DNA from: Bacillota bacterium
Lineage (GTDB): Bacteria > Bacillota > Clostridia > Tissierellales > Tissierellaceae
Assembly (NCBI GenBank): GCA_023388495.1
Contig: JAEWGC010000036.1
Coordinates: 1 to 64,000, forward strand
DNA: 64,000 nucleotides
Direction of reading: 5' to 3'
The translations under genes were made by a program, and so were the position numbers. Positions 51,302 through 59,496 of this stretch are shown here, one piece after another. Within the stretch, counting starts at the first letter, position 1, and the number at the start of each line of letters is the position of its first letter. Below the pieces are notes generated by a model, which made no database searches, was not told the origin of the DNA, and worked only from the letters and a program-made list of their open reading frames with translations.

Positions 51302-51937
51302 TTGGTGAGAGGACTTTTTATAACTTTAGAGGGACCAGACGGTTCAGGGAAATCGACTATAATAGGATTAATAGGAAATTATTTAAAAGATAAAGGTATT
51401 GAATTTATAATGACTAGAGAACCTGGAGGGACCTTAATAGGTGAAGAAATCCGCCACATTGTCCTAGATGAAAAAAATACCAGCATGGGGGCTGAAACAG
51501 AGGCTTTACTCTATGCTGCAGCTAGAGGACAGCATATCCATGAGAAGATACTGCCTTCCTTAGAAGAAGGAAAACTTGTTCTATGTGATAGATTTGTTTT
51601 ATCGAGTCTAGCTTATCAAGGAGTAGGTAGAGGATTAGGCATAGAAAAAGTTAAAGCTATAAATGATTTTGCAATTAGGGGAGTATATCCAGATTTAATC
51701 CTTTTCTTTCATGTTGACCCAGAGGTTACATTAGAGAGAAAAACTGAAAACAATAAGGGTGACAGATTAGAACAGGAAGGTAATGATTTTCATAAGATGG
51801 TTTATAAGGGATATATGGAGCTTTTAAAGATGTACCCAGAAAATGTAAAAATCATAGATGCTAGTAAAACAATAGAGGAAGTTTTAAAAGAGAGCATTAA
51901 GGAAATAGAGGAGCTGCTAACTAAGAAAAGGGAGTGA
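51302..51937 (+). CDS. tmk: Thymidylate kinase
   Basis: A 211-residue dTMP kinase with P-loop LEGPDGSGKSTI, the DRY-like motif VLCDRFVLSSLAYQG and the lid region around ERKTENNKGDRLEQEG. It makes dTDP for DNA synthesis. The start is TTG 51302 or GTG 51305, after AAAGGAAGATAT; neither is clearly better. It is 18 bases after the decarboxylase and 4 bases before darA, in the usual Firmicute order. Confidence 0.96.
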   Translation: MVRGLFITLEGPDGSGKSTIIGLIGNYLKDKGIEFIMTREPGGTLIGEEIRHIVLDEKNTSMGAETEALLYAAARGQHIHEKILPSLEEGKLVLCDRFVLSSLAYQGVGRGLGIEKVKAINDFAIRGVYPDLILFFHVDPEVTLERKTENNKGDRLEQEGNDFHKMVYKGYMELLKMYPENVKIIDASKTIEEVLKESIKEIEELLTKKRE

Positions 51938-51941
51938 TTAT

Positions 51942-52268
51942 ATGAAACTCATAATATGTATAGTTCAGGATCAAGATGCAGGAACTTTAATTGATGATTT
52001 AACGGAAAAGGAATTTAGAGTAACTAAGTTATCATCAACGGGAGGATTTTTAAAATCTGGAAATACTACACTTTTAATAGGGGTAGATGATGAAGAAGTA
52101 CCTTCTGTAATAAAGGTAATAGAAGAGAACTGTAAGACTAGGGAATTAACTACATCTCTTCTTACAGTAACTATGCCAGGAGATACCTATATACCATTCC
52201 CCTTAGAAGTAAAGGTTGGGGGAGCCACAGTATTTATACTTGATGTAGAGAAACATATTAAAATATAA
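51942..52268 (+). CDS. darA: Cyclic-di-AMP receptor DarA (PII-like), first copy
   Basis: A 108-residue PII-like signalling protein. The phrase KLSSTGGFLKSGNTTLLIGV is the nucleotide-binding signature of DarA/PstA. It includes the extended loop (LLTVTMPGDTYIPFPLEVKVGGA) seen in DarA proteins. It binds cyclic di-AMP; its output partner is unknown. It sits between tmk and holB as in B. subtilis, with only 4 bases after tmk. A shorter paralogue follows. Confidence 0.93.
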   Translation: MKLIICIVQDQDAGTLIDDLTEKEFRVTKLSSTGGFLKSGNTTLLIGVDDEEVPSVIKVIEENCKTRELTTSLLTVTMPGDTYIPFPLEVKVGGATVFILDVEKHIKI

Positions 52269-52294
52269 AAATCTTGTTATAAGGGGTGAGGAAT

Positions 52295-52579
52295 TTGAAA
52301 CTTATTATAGCTATAATCCAAGATGAGTATATTACAAGAGTTATAAAGATATTAATGGAGAATAAAATAAGAACTACAAAGCTCTCCTCAACAGGTGGTT
52401 TTCTTAAATCTGGAAATACTACACTTTTTATAGGTGTAGAAGCTAATAGAGTAGATGAAGTGGCAGAGCTAATAAGAAAAGAGTGTGCTAGTAAGAAAGT
52501 AAAATCTGGAAGTGACGAGGTAACTGTTGGAGGAGCAAATCTATTTGTAGTAGACATAGATAAATATATAAAGATATAG
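52295..52579 (+). CDS. DarA/PII-like protein, second tandem copy
   Basis: A 94-residue paralogue of the previous protein with the same signature (KLSSTGGFLKSGNTTLFIGV) but a shorter large loop (KVKSGSDEVTVGGANLFVVD), lacking the PGDTYIPF segment. It likely arose by tandem duplication, and the changed loop suggests altered ligand or partner. TTG 52295 is preferred over GTG 52286, because AAGGGGTGAGG lies 5 bases before it and MKLIIAIIQDEY then matches the first copy. Confidence 0.88.
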   Translation: MKLIIAIIQDEYITRVIKILMENKIRTTKLSSTGGFLKSGNTTLFIGVEANRVDEVAELIRKECASKKVKSGSDEVTVGGANLFVVDIDKYIKI

Positions 52580-52594
52580 AGCTGAGGGATATAT

Positions 52595-53575
52595 ATGGAT
52601 TTTGATAAAGTTCTAGGCCAGGAAAGACAAATAGAGGCCTTGAAAAGTGCTATAAAAAATAAAAATATTAGCCACTGCTATTTATTTGAAGGAGAAAAAG
52701 GCTTGGGAAAAAGAAATTTGGCCCTAGCCTTTTCTAAAACCCTTCTTTGTAAAGAAGGCGGATCGGAACCTTGTAATAGGTGCAACTCCTGTATTAAGTT
52801 TGACAAGAGCAATCATCCAGATTTTAAGATTTTATCTCCTGAAAAAGGAAGCATTAAAAATGATGAAATTGAAAAAATAATTAAAAGTATGGCAACGGCA
52901 CCCTTCGAAAGCAGTAGAAAGGTGTTTATTATTGATGATAGTGATAAAATTAGGATGGATATCCAAAATAAATTGTTGAAGACTTTAGAGGAACCACCAG
53001 AATATATTAACATTATCTTGGTGACTTCAAGTGCCAACAAGCTACTACCCACAATATTATCTAGATGTCAAATAATTAAGTTTTATCCTTTGGATACCTC
53101 CAAAATAATAGATTTGCTCATGGAGAATTATGGAATCCATGAAGACAGAGCCAAATTTATTGCAGGCTTTGCAAAGGGTTCTGTAGGGAAGTCTATAGAA
53201 TTAGCTAATTCCGATGATTTCTTCCAAAAAAGAGAAGAAGTTATAAAGGTAATAGATAGTATCATAAAGGGTGATAAAACCAAGGCTCTTACTTCTATGG
53301 ATTTCTTTAATGAAAATAAGGAAAACATTGAGGAAATATTAGATATTATTCTCTATTGGTTTAGGGATCTACTTATTTATAAAGAAATAGGCTCTACTTG
53401 TCTTTTGGTAAATAAAGACAAGATCCAAATATTATCTGAAGAATCCTTTATAGATTTAAATAAAATTAATGATATAATATATAGAATAGAAGATACTAAG
53501 ATAAATATTAAAAGAAATGTAAATTTTAGTTTATCTATAGAAACCATGCTTCTGAGTTTAGGAGGAATCAACTAA
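52595..53575 (+). CDS. holB: DNA polymerase III delta-prime subunit
   Basis: A 326-residue clamp-loader subunit. It has VLGQERQIEALKSAIKNKNISHCYLFEGEKGLGK (P-loop region), four zinc-binding Cys (CKEGGSEPCNRCNSC), VFIIDDSDKI and the SRC motif LPTILSRCQIIKF. It works with DnaX and HolA to load the sliding clamp. The ricT start overlaps its last base, so both are translated together, as in the standard yaaQ-holB-yaaT order. The ribosome site is GAGCTGAGGGATAT. Confidence 0.95.
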   Translation: MDFDKVLGQERQIEALKSAIKNKNISHCYLFEGEKGLGKRNLALAFSKTLLCKEGGSEPCNRCNSCIKFDKSNHPDFKILSPEKGSIKNDEIEKIIKSMATAPFESSRKVFIIDDSDKIRMDIQNKLLKTLEEPPEYINIILVTSSANKLLPTILSRCQIIKFYPLDTSKIIDLLMENYGIHEDRAKFIAGFAKGSVGKSIELANSDDFFQKREEVIKVIDSIIKGDKTKALTSMDFFNENKENIEEILDIILYWFRDLLIYKEIGSTCLLVNKDKIQILSEESFIDLNKINDIIYRIEDTKINIKRNVNFSLSIETMLLSLGGIN

Positions 53576-54474
53576 TGGTAACAGTAGTGGGAGTAAGATT
53601 TAAGAAAGCAGGAAAAATCTATTATTTTGACCCTGATGATATAGATGTTAAGTTTAATGACTTTGTTGTAGTTGAAACAGCTAGAGGGATAGAGTTTGGT
53701 CATGTAGTAGTAGGACCAAAGGAAGTTACAGAAAATGAAATAGTAGCTCCTTTAAAAAAGGTTATTAGAGTAGCCTTAGATGAAGATTTTGATATCCATA
53801 GAGAAAATAAGAGAAAAGCAAATGAGGCCATATCCATATGTCAACGAAAAGTGGAAGAGCATGGATTGTCTATGAAATTAGTGGATGTTGAATATACCTT
53901 TGATAATAATAAGGTAATATTCTATTTTACTGCAGATGGTAGAGTAGATTTTAGAGAATTAGTAAAGGACTTAGCTGCTATATTTAAAACTAGGATTGAG
54001 CTTAGACAAATAGGAGTAAGAGACGAAGCGAAGATGGTAGGGGGAATAGGACCTTGTGGTAAGGTAGTGTGCTGTGGACAATTCCTAGGTGAATTTGAGC
54101 CAGTATCTATAAAAATGGCTAAGGAGCAAAGTCTATCCTTAAACCCAACAAAAATATCAGGTCTTTGTGGAAGACTTATGTGTTGTTTAAAATATGAGCA
54201 TGAGGTATATGAAGAATTATTAGCTAAAATGCCACAGGTAGGAGCAATAGTAGTTACGCCAGAAGGCAAGGGAACTGTTGTTGAAACCTTTACATTACTT
54301 GAAAAAGTAAAGGTAAAGGTAAGGTTAAAGGATAATACAGATGACTTACTTTATTTCCAAATAAAGGATATAAAAGATACTGGTGAGGTGGATCCAGCTT
54401 ATGAGAAAGTAGTAGAGTCAATTGTAGAGATAATACCTGGAGAGGAAATAGATATTAAAAGTCTAGAAGATTAG
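53575..54474 (+). CDS. ricT: RicT (YaaT), PSP1-domain protein of the RicAFT complex
   Basis: A 299-residue PSP1 protein. The N-terminal half has VVVETARGIEFGHVVVGPKEV and RQIGVRDEAKMVGGIGPCGKVVCCGQFL; the middle Cys set (CGRLMCCLKYE) contributes to the Fe-S clusters of the Ric complex. In B. subtilis RicAFT assists RNase Y cleavage and phosphorelay during sporulation. The ATG overlaps the holB stop. A ferredoxin gene follows after about 100 bases. Confidence 0.94.
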   Translation: MVTVVGVRFKKAGKIYYFDPDDIDVKFNDFVVVETARGIEFGHVVVGPKEVTENEIVAPLKKVIRVALDEDFDIHRENKRKANEAISICQRKVEEHGLSMKLVDVEYTFDNNKVIFYFTADGRVDFRELVKDLAAIFKTRIELRQIGVRDEAKMVGGIGPCGKVVCCGQFLGEFEPVSIKMAKEQSLSLNPTKISGLCGRLMCCLKYEHEVYEELLAKMPQVGAIVVTPEGKGTVVETFTLLEKVKVKVRLKDNTDDLLYFQIKDIKDTGEVDPAYEKVVESIVEIIPGEEIDIKSLED

Positions 54475-54572
54475 GGAAAAATTAAATATATTTAAAATCT
54501 CTTTTAATATTCGCTGAAATCTGTTAAAATAAAATCGTATCAAGATACAAGCACATAAGGGGGGTGAAACAC

Positions 54573-54740
54573 TTGTCATATAGAATTCATGATGATTGTA
54601 TTGCATGTGGCGCTTGCCAAGCAGAGTGTCCAGTTGACGCTATATCAGCAGGAGATATCTATGTTATAGACCCTGAGAAATGTATTGAATGTGGTGCATG
54701 TGCTAACGTTTGTCCAGTAGACGCACCTAAACCAGAATAG
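54573..54740 (+). CDS. 2[4Fe-4S] ferredoxin
   Basis: A 55-residue clostridial-type ferredoxin. Two cluster motifs are complete: CIACGACQAECPVDAI and CIECGACANVCPVDAP. It carries low-potential electrons in the cytoplasm, for example for radical SAM enzymes and hydrogenase. TTG 54573 is placed 7 bases after GGGGGGTGAA, and the protein start SYRIHDDC matches other ferredoxins. It is a single-gene unit with its own terminator. Confidence 0.95.
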   Translation: MSYRIHDDCIACGACQAECPVDAISAGDIYVIDPEKCIECGACANVCPVDAPKPE

Positions 54741-54745
54741 TACTT

Positions 54746-54772
54746 AAAAAAAGACCCCTGAGGGTCTTTTTT
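54746..54772 (+). terminator. Intrinsic terminator after ferredoxin
   Basis: AAAAAAGACCC/GGGTCTTTTTT with the loop CTGA; a strong symmetrical terminator. Confidence 0.93.
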
Positions 54773-54801
54773 GATATATAATATATAAATAGGAGAATTT
54801 T

Positions 54802-55521
54802 ATGCTAAGAGAAAATGAACGAATAGATGTAGTTCCTGGAAGTGACCTGAAAATAATACAAAATAAAGAAAAGTTTTCCTATGGCACTGATGCCATATTT
54901 CTATCAGATTTTGCAAAATCCAAGGGTAAGGTGGTAGATTTAGGTACTGGTACAGGAATCATCCCCTTAAGGCTATATGCACGAGATAAAGTGGATATAA
55001 TCTATGGAGTAGAGATACAAGAAGAAGTAGCTAATATGGCAAAGAGGTCTATAGAATTAAATGAATTAGGAGACAAGATTAAAATTCTTAATATGGATTT
55101 AAAGGATTTACCAAATCACCTTGGTAAAAATACAATAGATGTGGTTACATCAAATCCTCCCTATATGAAGGCAGGAGGAGCATTAGTAAACCCAGAAGAA
55201 AATTTTGCATTGTCTCGCCATGAAATAGCCTGTACTCTCGAAGATATAATTAAAGTAGCAGAATACTTACTAAAGCCATTAGGTAAGTTTTACATGGTAC
55301 ATAGACCAGATAGATTAGTAGATATAATATACACTCTTAGAAAATATAAACTAGAGCCAAAATACATAAGATTTGTGCAACCAAAGTTAGCTAAAAAGCC
55401 AAATCTACTATTAATCGAATCAGTAAAGACAGGTAAACCTGATTTAAAGTTCTATGATCCATTAATAGTATATAATGAAGACGGAACCTATACCGATGAA
55501 ATATATGAAATATACGGTTAG
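54802..55521 (+). CDS. trmN6: tRNA1(Val) adenine-37-N6-methyltransferase (YabB/TrmN6-like)
   Basis: A 239-residue methyltransferase of the N6-adenine class. The SAM motif VVDLGTGTGIIPLRL and the catalytic motif SNPPYMKAG (NPPY) are clear. TDAIFLSDFA near the start is typical of YabB-like enzymes. It modifies tRNA next to the anticodon. Its order before rsmI follows the B. subtilis yabB-yazA-yabC block, but no GIY-YIG gene (yazA) stands between. The ribosome site is AATAGGAGAATTTT. Confidence 0.9.
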   Translation: MLRENERIDVVPGSDLKIIQNKEKFSYGTDAIFLSDFAKSKGKVVDLGTGTGIIPLRLYARDKVDIIYGVEIQEEVANMAKRSIELNELGDKIKILNMDLKDLPNHLGKNTIDVVTSNPPYMKAGGALVNPEENFALSRHEIACTLEDIIKVAEYLLKPLGKFYMVHRPDRLVDIIYTLRKYKLEPKYIRFVQPKLAKKPNLLLIESVKTGKPDLKFYDPLIVYNEDGTYTDEIYEIYG

Positions 55522-55586
55522 ACAAAGTGTAAAATCACTGGCGCACTTTGGAGATAAGTCAACGAATTAATGTAAGGAGAAATAAG

Positions 55587-56423
55587 ATGAAAAGAGGAAT
55601 TCTATATATATGTCCTACTCCCATTGGGAATCTTGAAGATATTACTCTTAGGACAATAAGAATATTGGGAGAGGTAGACTTAATAGCTGCGGAGGATACT
55701 AGGCATACAATTAAGCTACTAAATCATTATGATATTAAAAAGCCTTTAACATCATACCATGAGCACAATATAAAGGAAAAGGGAAGTATGTTAATAGAAA
55801 AGTTGAGCTTAGGTCAAAATATTGCCTTAGTATCAGATGCTGGAATGCCAGGTATATCTGATCCGGGAGAGGAACTAATAAGACAAGCAATTGACGAAGG
55901 CATCGAAGTAATTGGACTTCCAGGGGCTACAGCATCTATCACAGCCTTAGTAATCTCAGGATTATCAACGGATAAATTTATTTTCGAAGGCTTCTTATCT
56001 TCTAAAAAAGGAGACAGAAAAAAAGAACTTGAAAAGATTAAAGAATATAGAAAAACAACGATTATTTATGAAGCGCCTCATAGACTAATAAATTTACTAG
56101 AAGATATGAGAGATATATTAGGAAATAGAAAGATTTCTATTTCAAGAGAATTAACAAAGAAATATGAAGAAACCTTCCGTGGCACAGTAGCTGAAGCTTT
56201 AGAGAAGTTTAAGACACTAGGAGTAAAGGGTGAATTTGTTCTAATAGTAGAAGGAAACCATGAGGAAGATGAAATAGAAGAAATAGATATACACCAACTA
56301 TTAAATCAATATATAAATGAAGGTTTTACTAAGAAAGAAGCAGTGAAGAGGGTATCAGAGGAAACTGGAATAGCTAAGAATTTGGTGTATAAAGAGAGTT
56401 TAAAATTAGTGAAGAGTGAATAA
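55587..56423 (+). CDS. rsmI: 16S rRNA cytidine-1402 2'-O-methyltransferase
   Basis: A 278-residue tetrapyrrole-methylase-fold enzyme with ICPTPIGNLEDITLRT, AEDTRHT, SYHEHN and VSDAGMPGISDPGE, all diagnostic for RsmI. It modifies the ribosomal decoding centre. ATG 55587 follows GTAAGGAGAAATAAG; the ORF is open from 55548 without a ribosome site. It is followed by the NurA gene after 77 bases. Confidence 0.95.
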   Translation: MKRGILYICPTPIGNLEDITLRTIRILGEVDLIAAEDTRHTIKLLNHYDIKKPLTSYHEHNIKEKGSMLIEKLSLGQNIALVSDAGMPGISDPGEELIRQAIDEGIEVIGLPGATASITALVISGLSTDKFIFEGFLSSKKGDRKKELEKIKEYRKTTIIYEAPHRLINLLEDMRDILGNRKISISRELTKKYEETFRGTVAEALEKFKTLGVKGEFVLIVEGNHEEDEIEEIDIHQLLNQYINEGFTKKEAVKRVSEETGIAKNLVYKESLKLVKSE

Positions 56424-56500
56424 CCTTAGGCAATGCCTATTGGCCTTTTAATCTTTTTAACTATTCCTTATTCACTATTAGTTATTAACTAATAAAAGGG

Positions 56501-57496
56501 GTGATTATTATTTACACTATACATAAGGAACTAAAGGATAAGATATCTAATTTAAATAATTTAATACAAGATAAATATAAGGAAGTATTTTCTTTAGATA
56601 AGGATATCTTAAGAGGATTTGTAAAGGAACATATAGGTTCTATTAAATCTATGAAAAAGTTAGAAAATAATCATTTAGCCTTATATGAAGCTAAAGGTGG
56701 TATTGTTGGAGTGGATGGTTCTACAAATAGGATGGGGGGAGCATATCCTCATTTTGTAGATGTTTTCCAAGGTTTAGCAAAGTCCACAATAATTAAAAAT
56801 AAGCCCATATTTAAAGCAGATATGTATACTCCATTATTTTCAGATATAGAAAAAAGTATATTGGAGGAAGATGAAAAAATAATAGCAGATAAGAAGAATA
56901 GATTATTAGCCAGTATAGAAGTAGAAGTTGCTCTTGAAGCTGCTAAAAATTTCAAACCCTATGCAATTCTTATGGATGGTTCTTTAATAAGATATTATAT
57001 TTATTCTTATGATTTATGGATAAGCTTAAGAGAAGAATGTGAGAAAAATGGAATTCTCTTAGTGGGAGTTATTAAGGATATAAAAACCTCCATTATAGGA
57101 GACAAACTAGGAGAAATATATTCTAATATGAATATAAATTCCTACGATAGGGAGCTACTATTTGGACAGCTTAATTACGGTGAAATGATAATCATAAGTG
57201 ATGAAGCTAATAAGAAAAAAGAAGCAGGCTATTCATCTATATTTATGAGATCCTCCTTAGCTCCTACAGTTATAGGAATGGACATAATAGATAGCCAAAA
57301 AGAATATCTAGAAGAAATGGGAAGACTAGTTTTCACTTTAACACCAGAGAACAGTAGAGGCGTTCCTCTATGGTTAGATATAGTTGATAAAGAGGTACAA
57401 GTATCAGATGCAATAATGAAAGGTCTTATGGAAAGGTACATGGATAGGGATTTATACGAAAGATTTTTTGTATCAGAAAGAGCGAAGCGAAATTAA
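56501..57496 (+). CDS. nurA: NurA-domain 5'-3' nuclease
   Basis: A 331-residue NurA-family protein. The domain start VGVDGSTNRMGGAYPHF holds the first metal-binding Asp, and AILMDGSLIRYYI the second Asp region; later PLWLDIV fits the C-terminal site. It works with the HerA-like ATPase encoded 17 bases downstream in DNA end processing. The GTG at 56501 is the only usual start codon near AAAAGGGGTGA, but it overlaps that ribosome site, so the start is uncertain and a rare ATT start a few codons later is conceivable. Confidence 0.88.
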   Translation: MIIIYTIHKELKDKISNLNNLIQDKYKEVFSLDKDILRGFVKEHIGSIKSMKKLENNHLALYEAKGGIVGVDGSTNRMGGAYPHFVDVFQGLAKSTIIKNKPIFKADMYTPLFSDIEKSILEEDEKIIADKKNRLLASIEVEVALEAAKNFKPYAILMDGSLIRYYIYSYDLWISLREECEKNGILLVGVIKDIKTSIIGDKLGEIYSNMNINSYDRELLFGQLNYGEMIIISDEANKKKEAGYSSIFMRSSLAPTVIGMDIIDSQKEYLEEMGRLVFTLTPENSRGVPLWLDIVDKEVQVSDAIMKGLMERYMDRDLYERFFVSERAKRN

Positions 57497-57512
57497 ATAA
57501 AGGGGTGATTTA

Positions 57513-59351
57513 ATGCAAGTAGTAGGTGTTACCACACAGCAAGAAGTATTTATAGGTTCAAAGACTAGAAACTTTAGGATAAATGAATTTCTAATAATAG
57601 AGGATCCATATCAAAATGACTTAATGGGAGAAGTTGTAGAGGCAAAGACCTTTAACAGATATATACCTCTAAATATTGCAGGAGATTTTGTAGATGCTTC
57701 TGTATTGGAATCCCTAAAAACGCTAGGATACAATATTGATGAAGAAACTATCTATATAGCTAAGGTAAGACTTTTAAATGAAGCTTTATATCCAGTACAA
57801 ACAGGCTCGGACATTAGACTTCCTGAGTTTCATGAAGTAAAGGATTTAATGATAAAGACAAGAAAAGAAGATGGACTAGTCCTAGGAGTCATTAGAAATA
57901 CAGATGATATGGCAATTGGCATGGATGAAGAATATAAAAATCTTTTATATACCTTTGAGGAAAAGGGTCTATGCCCTCAAAGAGAAATACCATATATATT
58001 GGATATAAAGTCTATGCATCATTATCCTCATATAGGCGTATTTGGAGGATCAGGTTCAGGTAAATCCTTTGGACTTAGGGTTCTATTAGAGGAACTGATG
58101 AAACAAAATATTCCTACTATAGTATTAGACCCTCACTTTGAAATGGACTTTAGCCAAGTGGCTTCATACTTAGAAGGAAATGAGATAAGCTTTGAAGACA
58201 AGTTTAGATGCTTACAGGTTGGTTTCCATGTGGGAGTAAAATTTGAAGATTTAACTTCCCAGGATTTAAAAAATTTATTAGATGCTGCTTCAAATCTTAC
58301 AGATGCTATGAATAATGTAGTAGATGTATTATTTAAAAGAAAAGATTCTTTTCATAGTTTTTATACCAGATTACAGATGTTAACGGAGGCTCAAGAAGAA
58401 GGCTCTATTGATAGGATAGATAATAGGATTAACTATGCTGATTCAGAGGAAGAGAGAAAGGCATGGGAAAGAAGAAAGGAAACTTATCTAAAATATGATA
58501 AAACCTGTCCTCATAATTCTGTAAAGGGAATAATGTGGAGATTGAAGAGATTAGATAATGAAGGAGTATTTTCAAAGGATATACGGGAAATAGAAGAAGG
58601 GCTTCAAAGAGGCAAGTTAATGGTTATTCAAGGTAATACTAGAATACTTCAAGTATTTAGCACCTATTTATTAAACAATCTCTATCATAAGAGAAGAGAT
58701 TACAAGGATGCCCTATATAAAAAGACTCATGCAGAGTATTTTCCGCCCTTTATAGTAGTCACAGATGAGGCACATAACTTTGCACCAAAGGGCTATGATT
58801 CACCATCTAAATCTATACTAAAGGAAATATCTCAAGAAGGTAGAAAATATGGTGCATTTCTGATCCTAGCAACTCAAAGGCCTACTTTGTTAGATGAGAC
58901 TATTACGGCACAGCTAAATACTAAGTTTATATTTAGAACTGTTAGAGCCTCTGATATACAAACTATTAAGGAAGAAACAGATCTTACAATGGAGGAAACC
59001 AGAAGGCTTCCATATCTAAGGACGGGGGATGTATTTATCTCTTCTGCTTCCATGGGAAGAACTATATTTGCCAGAATTAGAGCAGCCATTAGTTCTAGCC
59101 CCCATACGGAAAATCCATTTGATGAATTGAGGAATAAAGGCAAAGAAGATGACGACAAGTTTATGAAGATAATAGCTGGAAAGTTTCCTATAAATGACAC
59201 TGATTTAATCCACATCATTACAGAAATAGAGAAGGAAGCAGGCATTACCATGACTATAGAATCCTTAGAAGATAGATTAAAACAGATGGTAAACAAAGGG
59301 AATATAAAAAGAGAAGAAACTATATTTGGATATAGGTATAAGGAGCTATAG
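57513..59351 (+). CDS. herA: HerA-like DNA translocase ATPase
   Basis: A 612-residue ATPase. The N-terminal HAS-barrel (1-110) is followed by a RecA-like motor with Walker A GGSGSGKSFGL, LDPHFEMDF and Walker B PFIVVTDEAHNFAP, then the arginine region QEGRKYGAFLILATQRP. The C-terminus has a winged-helix-like part (TMTIESLEDRLKQMVNKGNIKRE). Pairs with NurA in double-strand break resection or in defence; the pair is common in clostridia as a housekeeping set. The ribosome site is AAAGGGGTGATTTA. A terminator follows. Confidence 0.92.
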   Translation: MQVVGVTTQQEVFIGSKTRNFRINEFLIIEDPYQNDLMGEVVEAKTFNRYIPLNIAGDFVDASVLESLKTLGYNIDEETIYIAKVRLLNEALYPVQTGSDIRLPEFHEVKDLMIKTRKEDGLVLGVIRNTDDMAIGMDEEYKNLLYTFEEKGLCPQREIPYILDIKSMHHYPHIGVFGGSGSGKSFGLRVLLEELMKQNIPTIVLDPHFEMDFSQVASYLEGNEISFEDKFRCLQVGFHVGVKFEDLTSQDLKNLLDAASNLTDAMNNVVDVLFKRKDSFHSFYTRLQMLTEAQEEGSIDRIDNRINYADSEEERKAWERRKETYLKYDKTCPHNSVKGIMWRLKRLDNEGVFSKDIREIEEGLQRGKLMVIQGNTRILQVFSTYLLNNLYHKRRDYKDALYKKTHAEYFPPFIVVTDEAHNFAPKGYDSPSKSILKEISQEGRKYGAFLILATQRPTLLDETITAQLNTKFIFRTVRASDIQTIKEETDLTMEETRRLPYLRTGDVFISSASMGRTIFARIRAAISSSPHTENPFDELRNKGKEDDDKFMKIIAGKFPINDTDLIHIITEIEKEAGITMTIESLEDRLKQMVNKGNIKREETIFGYRYKEL

Positions 59352-59356
59352 ATTCT

Positions 59357-59394
59357 TTTAAAAGGTTGTTTCGGAATATAAACAACCTTTTAAA
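59357..59394. terminator. Intrinsic terminator after herA
   Basis: A perfect 15-bp stem TTTAAAAGGTTGTTT/AAACAACCTTTTAAA with an 8-base loop, ending in T and A runs. Confidence 0.88.
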
Positions 59395-59496
59395 TATTAT
59401 AAAAATATTTGTTTTAGATAGATTAAGTGTTAAATTATGGGTATAGGTATATTATGTCGAAATGGGAGTTTTAGATTAAATTGTCGAGGTGGGGGA

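Noticed and set aside
56425..56490. Repeat family from TTCACTATTAGTTATT-like stretches here and near 48421
   Set aside because: Only short, AT-rich and imperfect matches; not enough for a repeat call.
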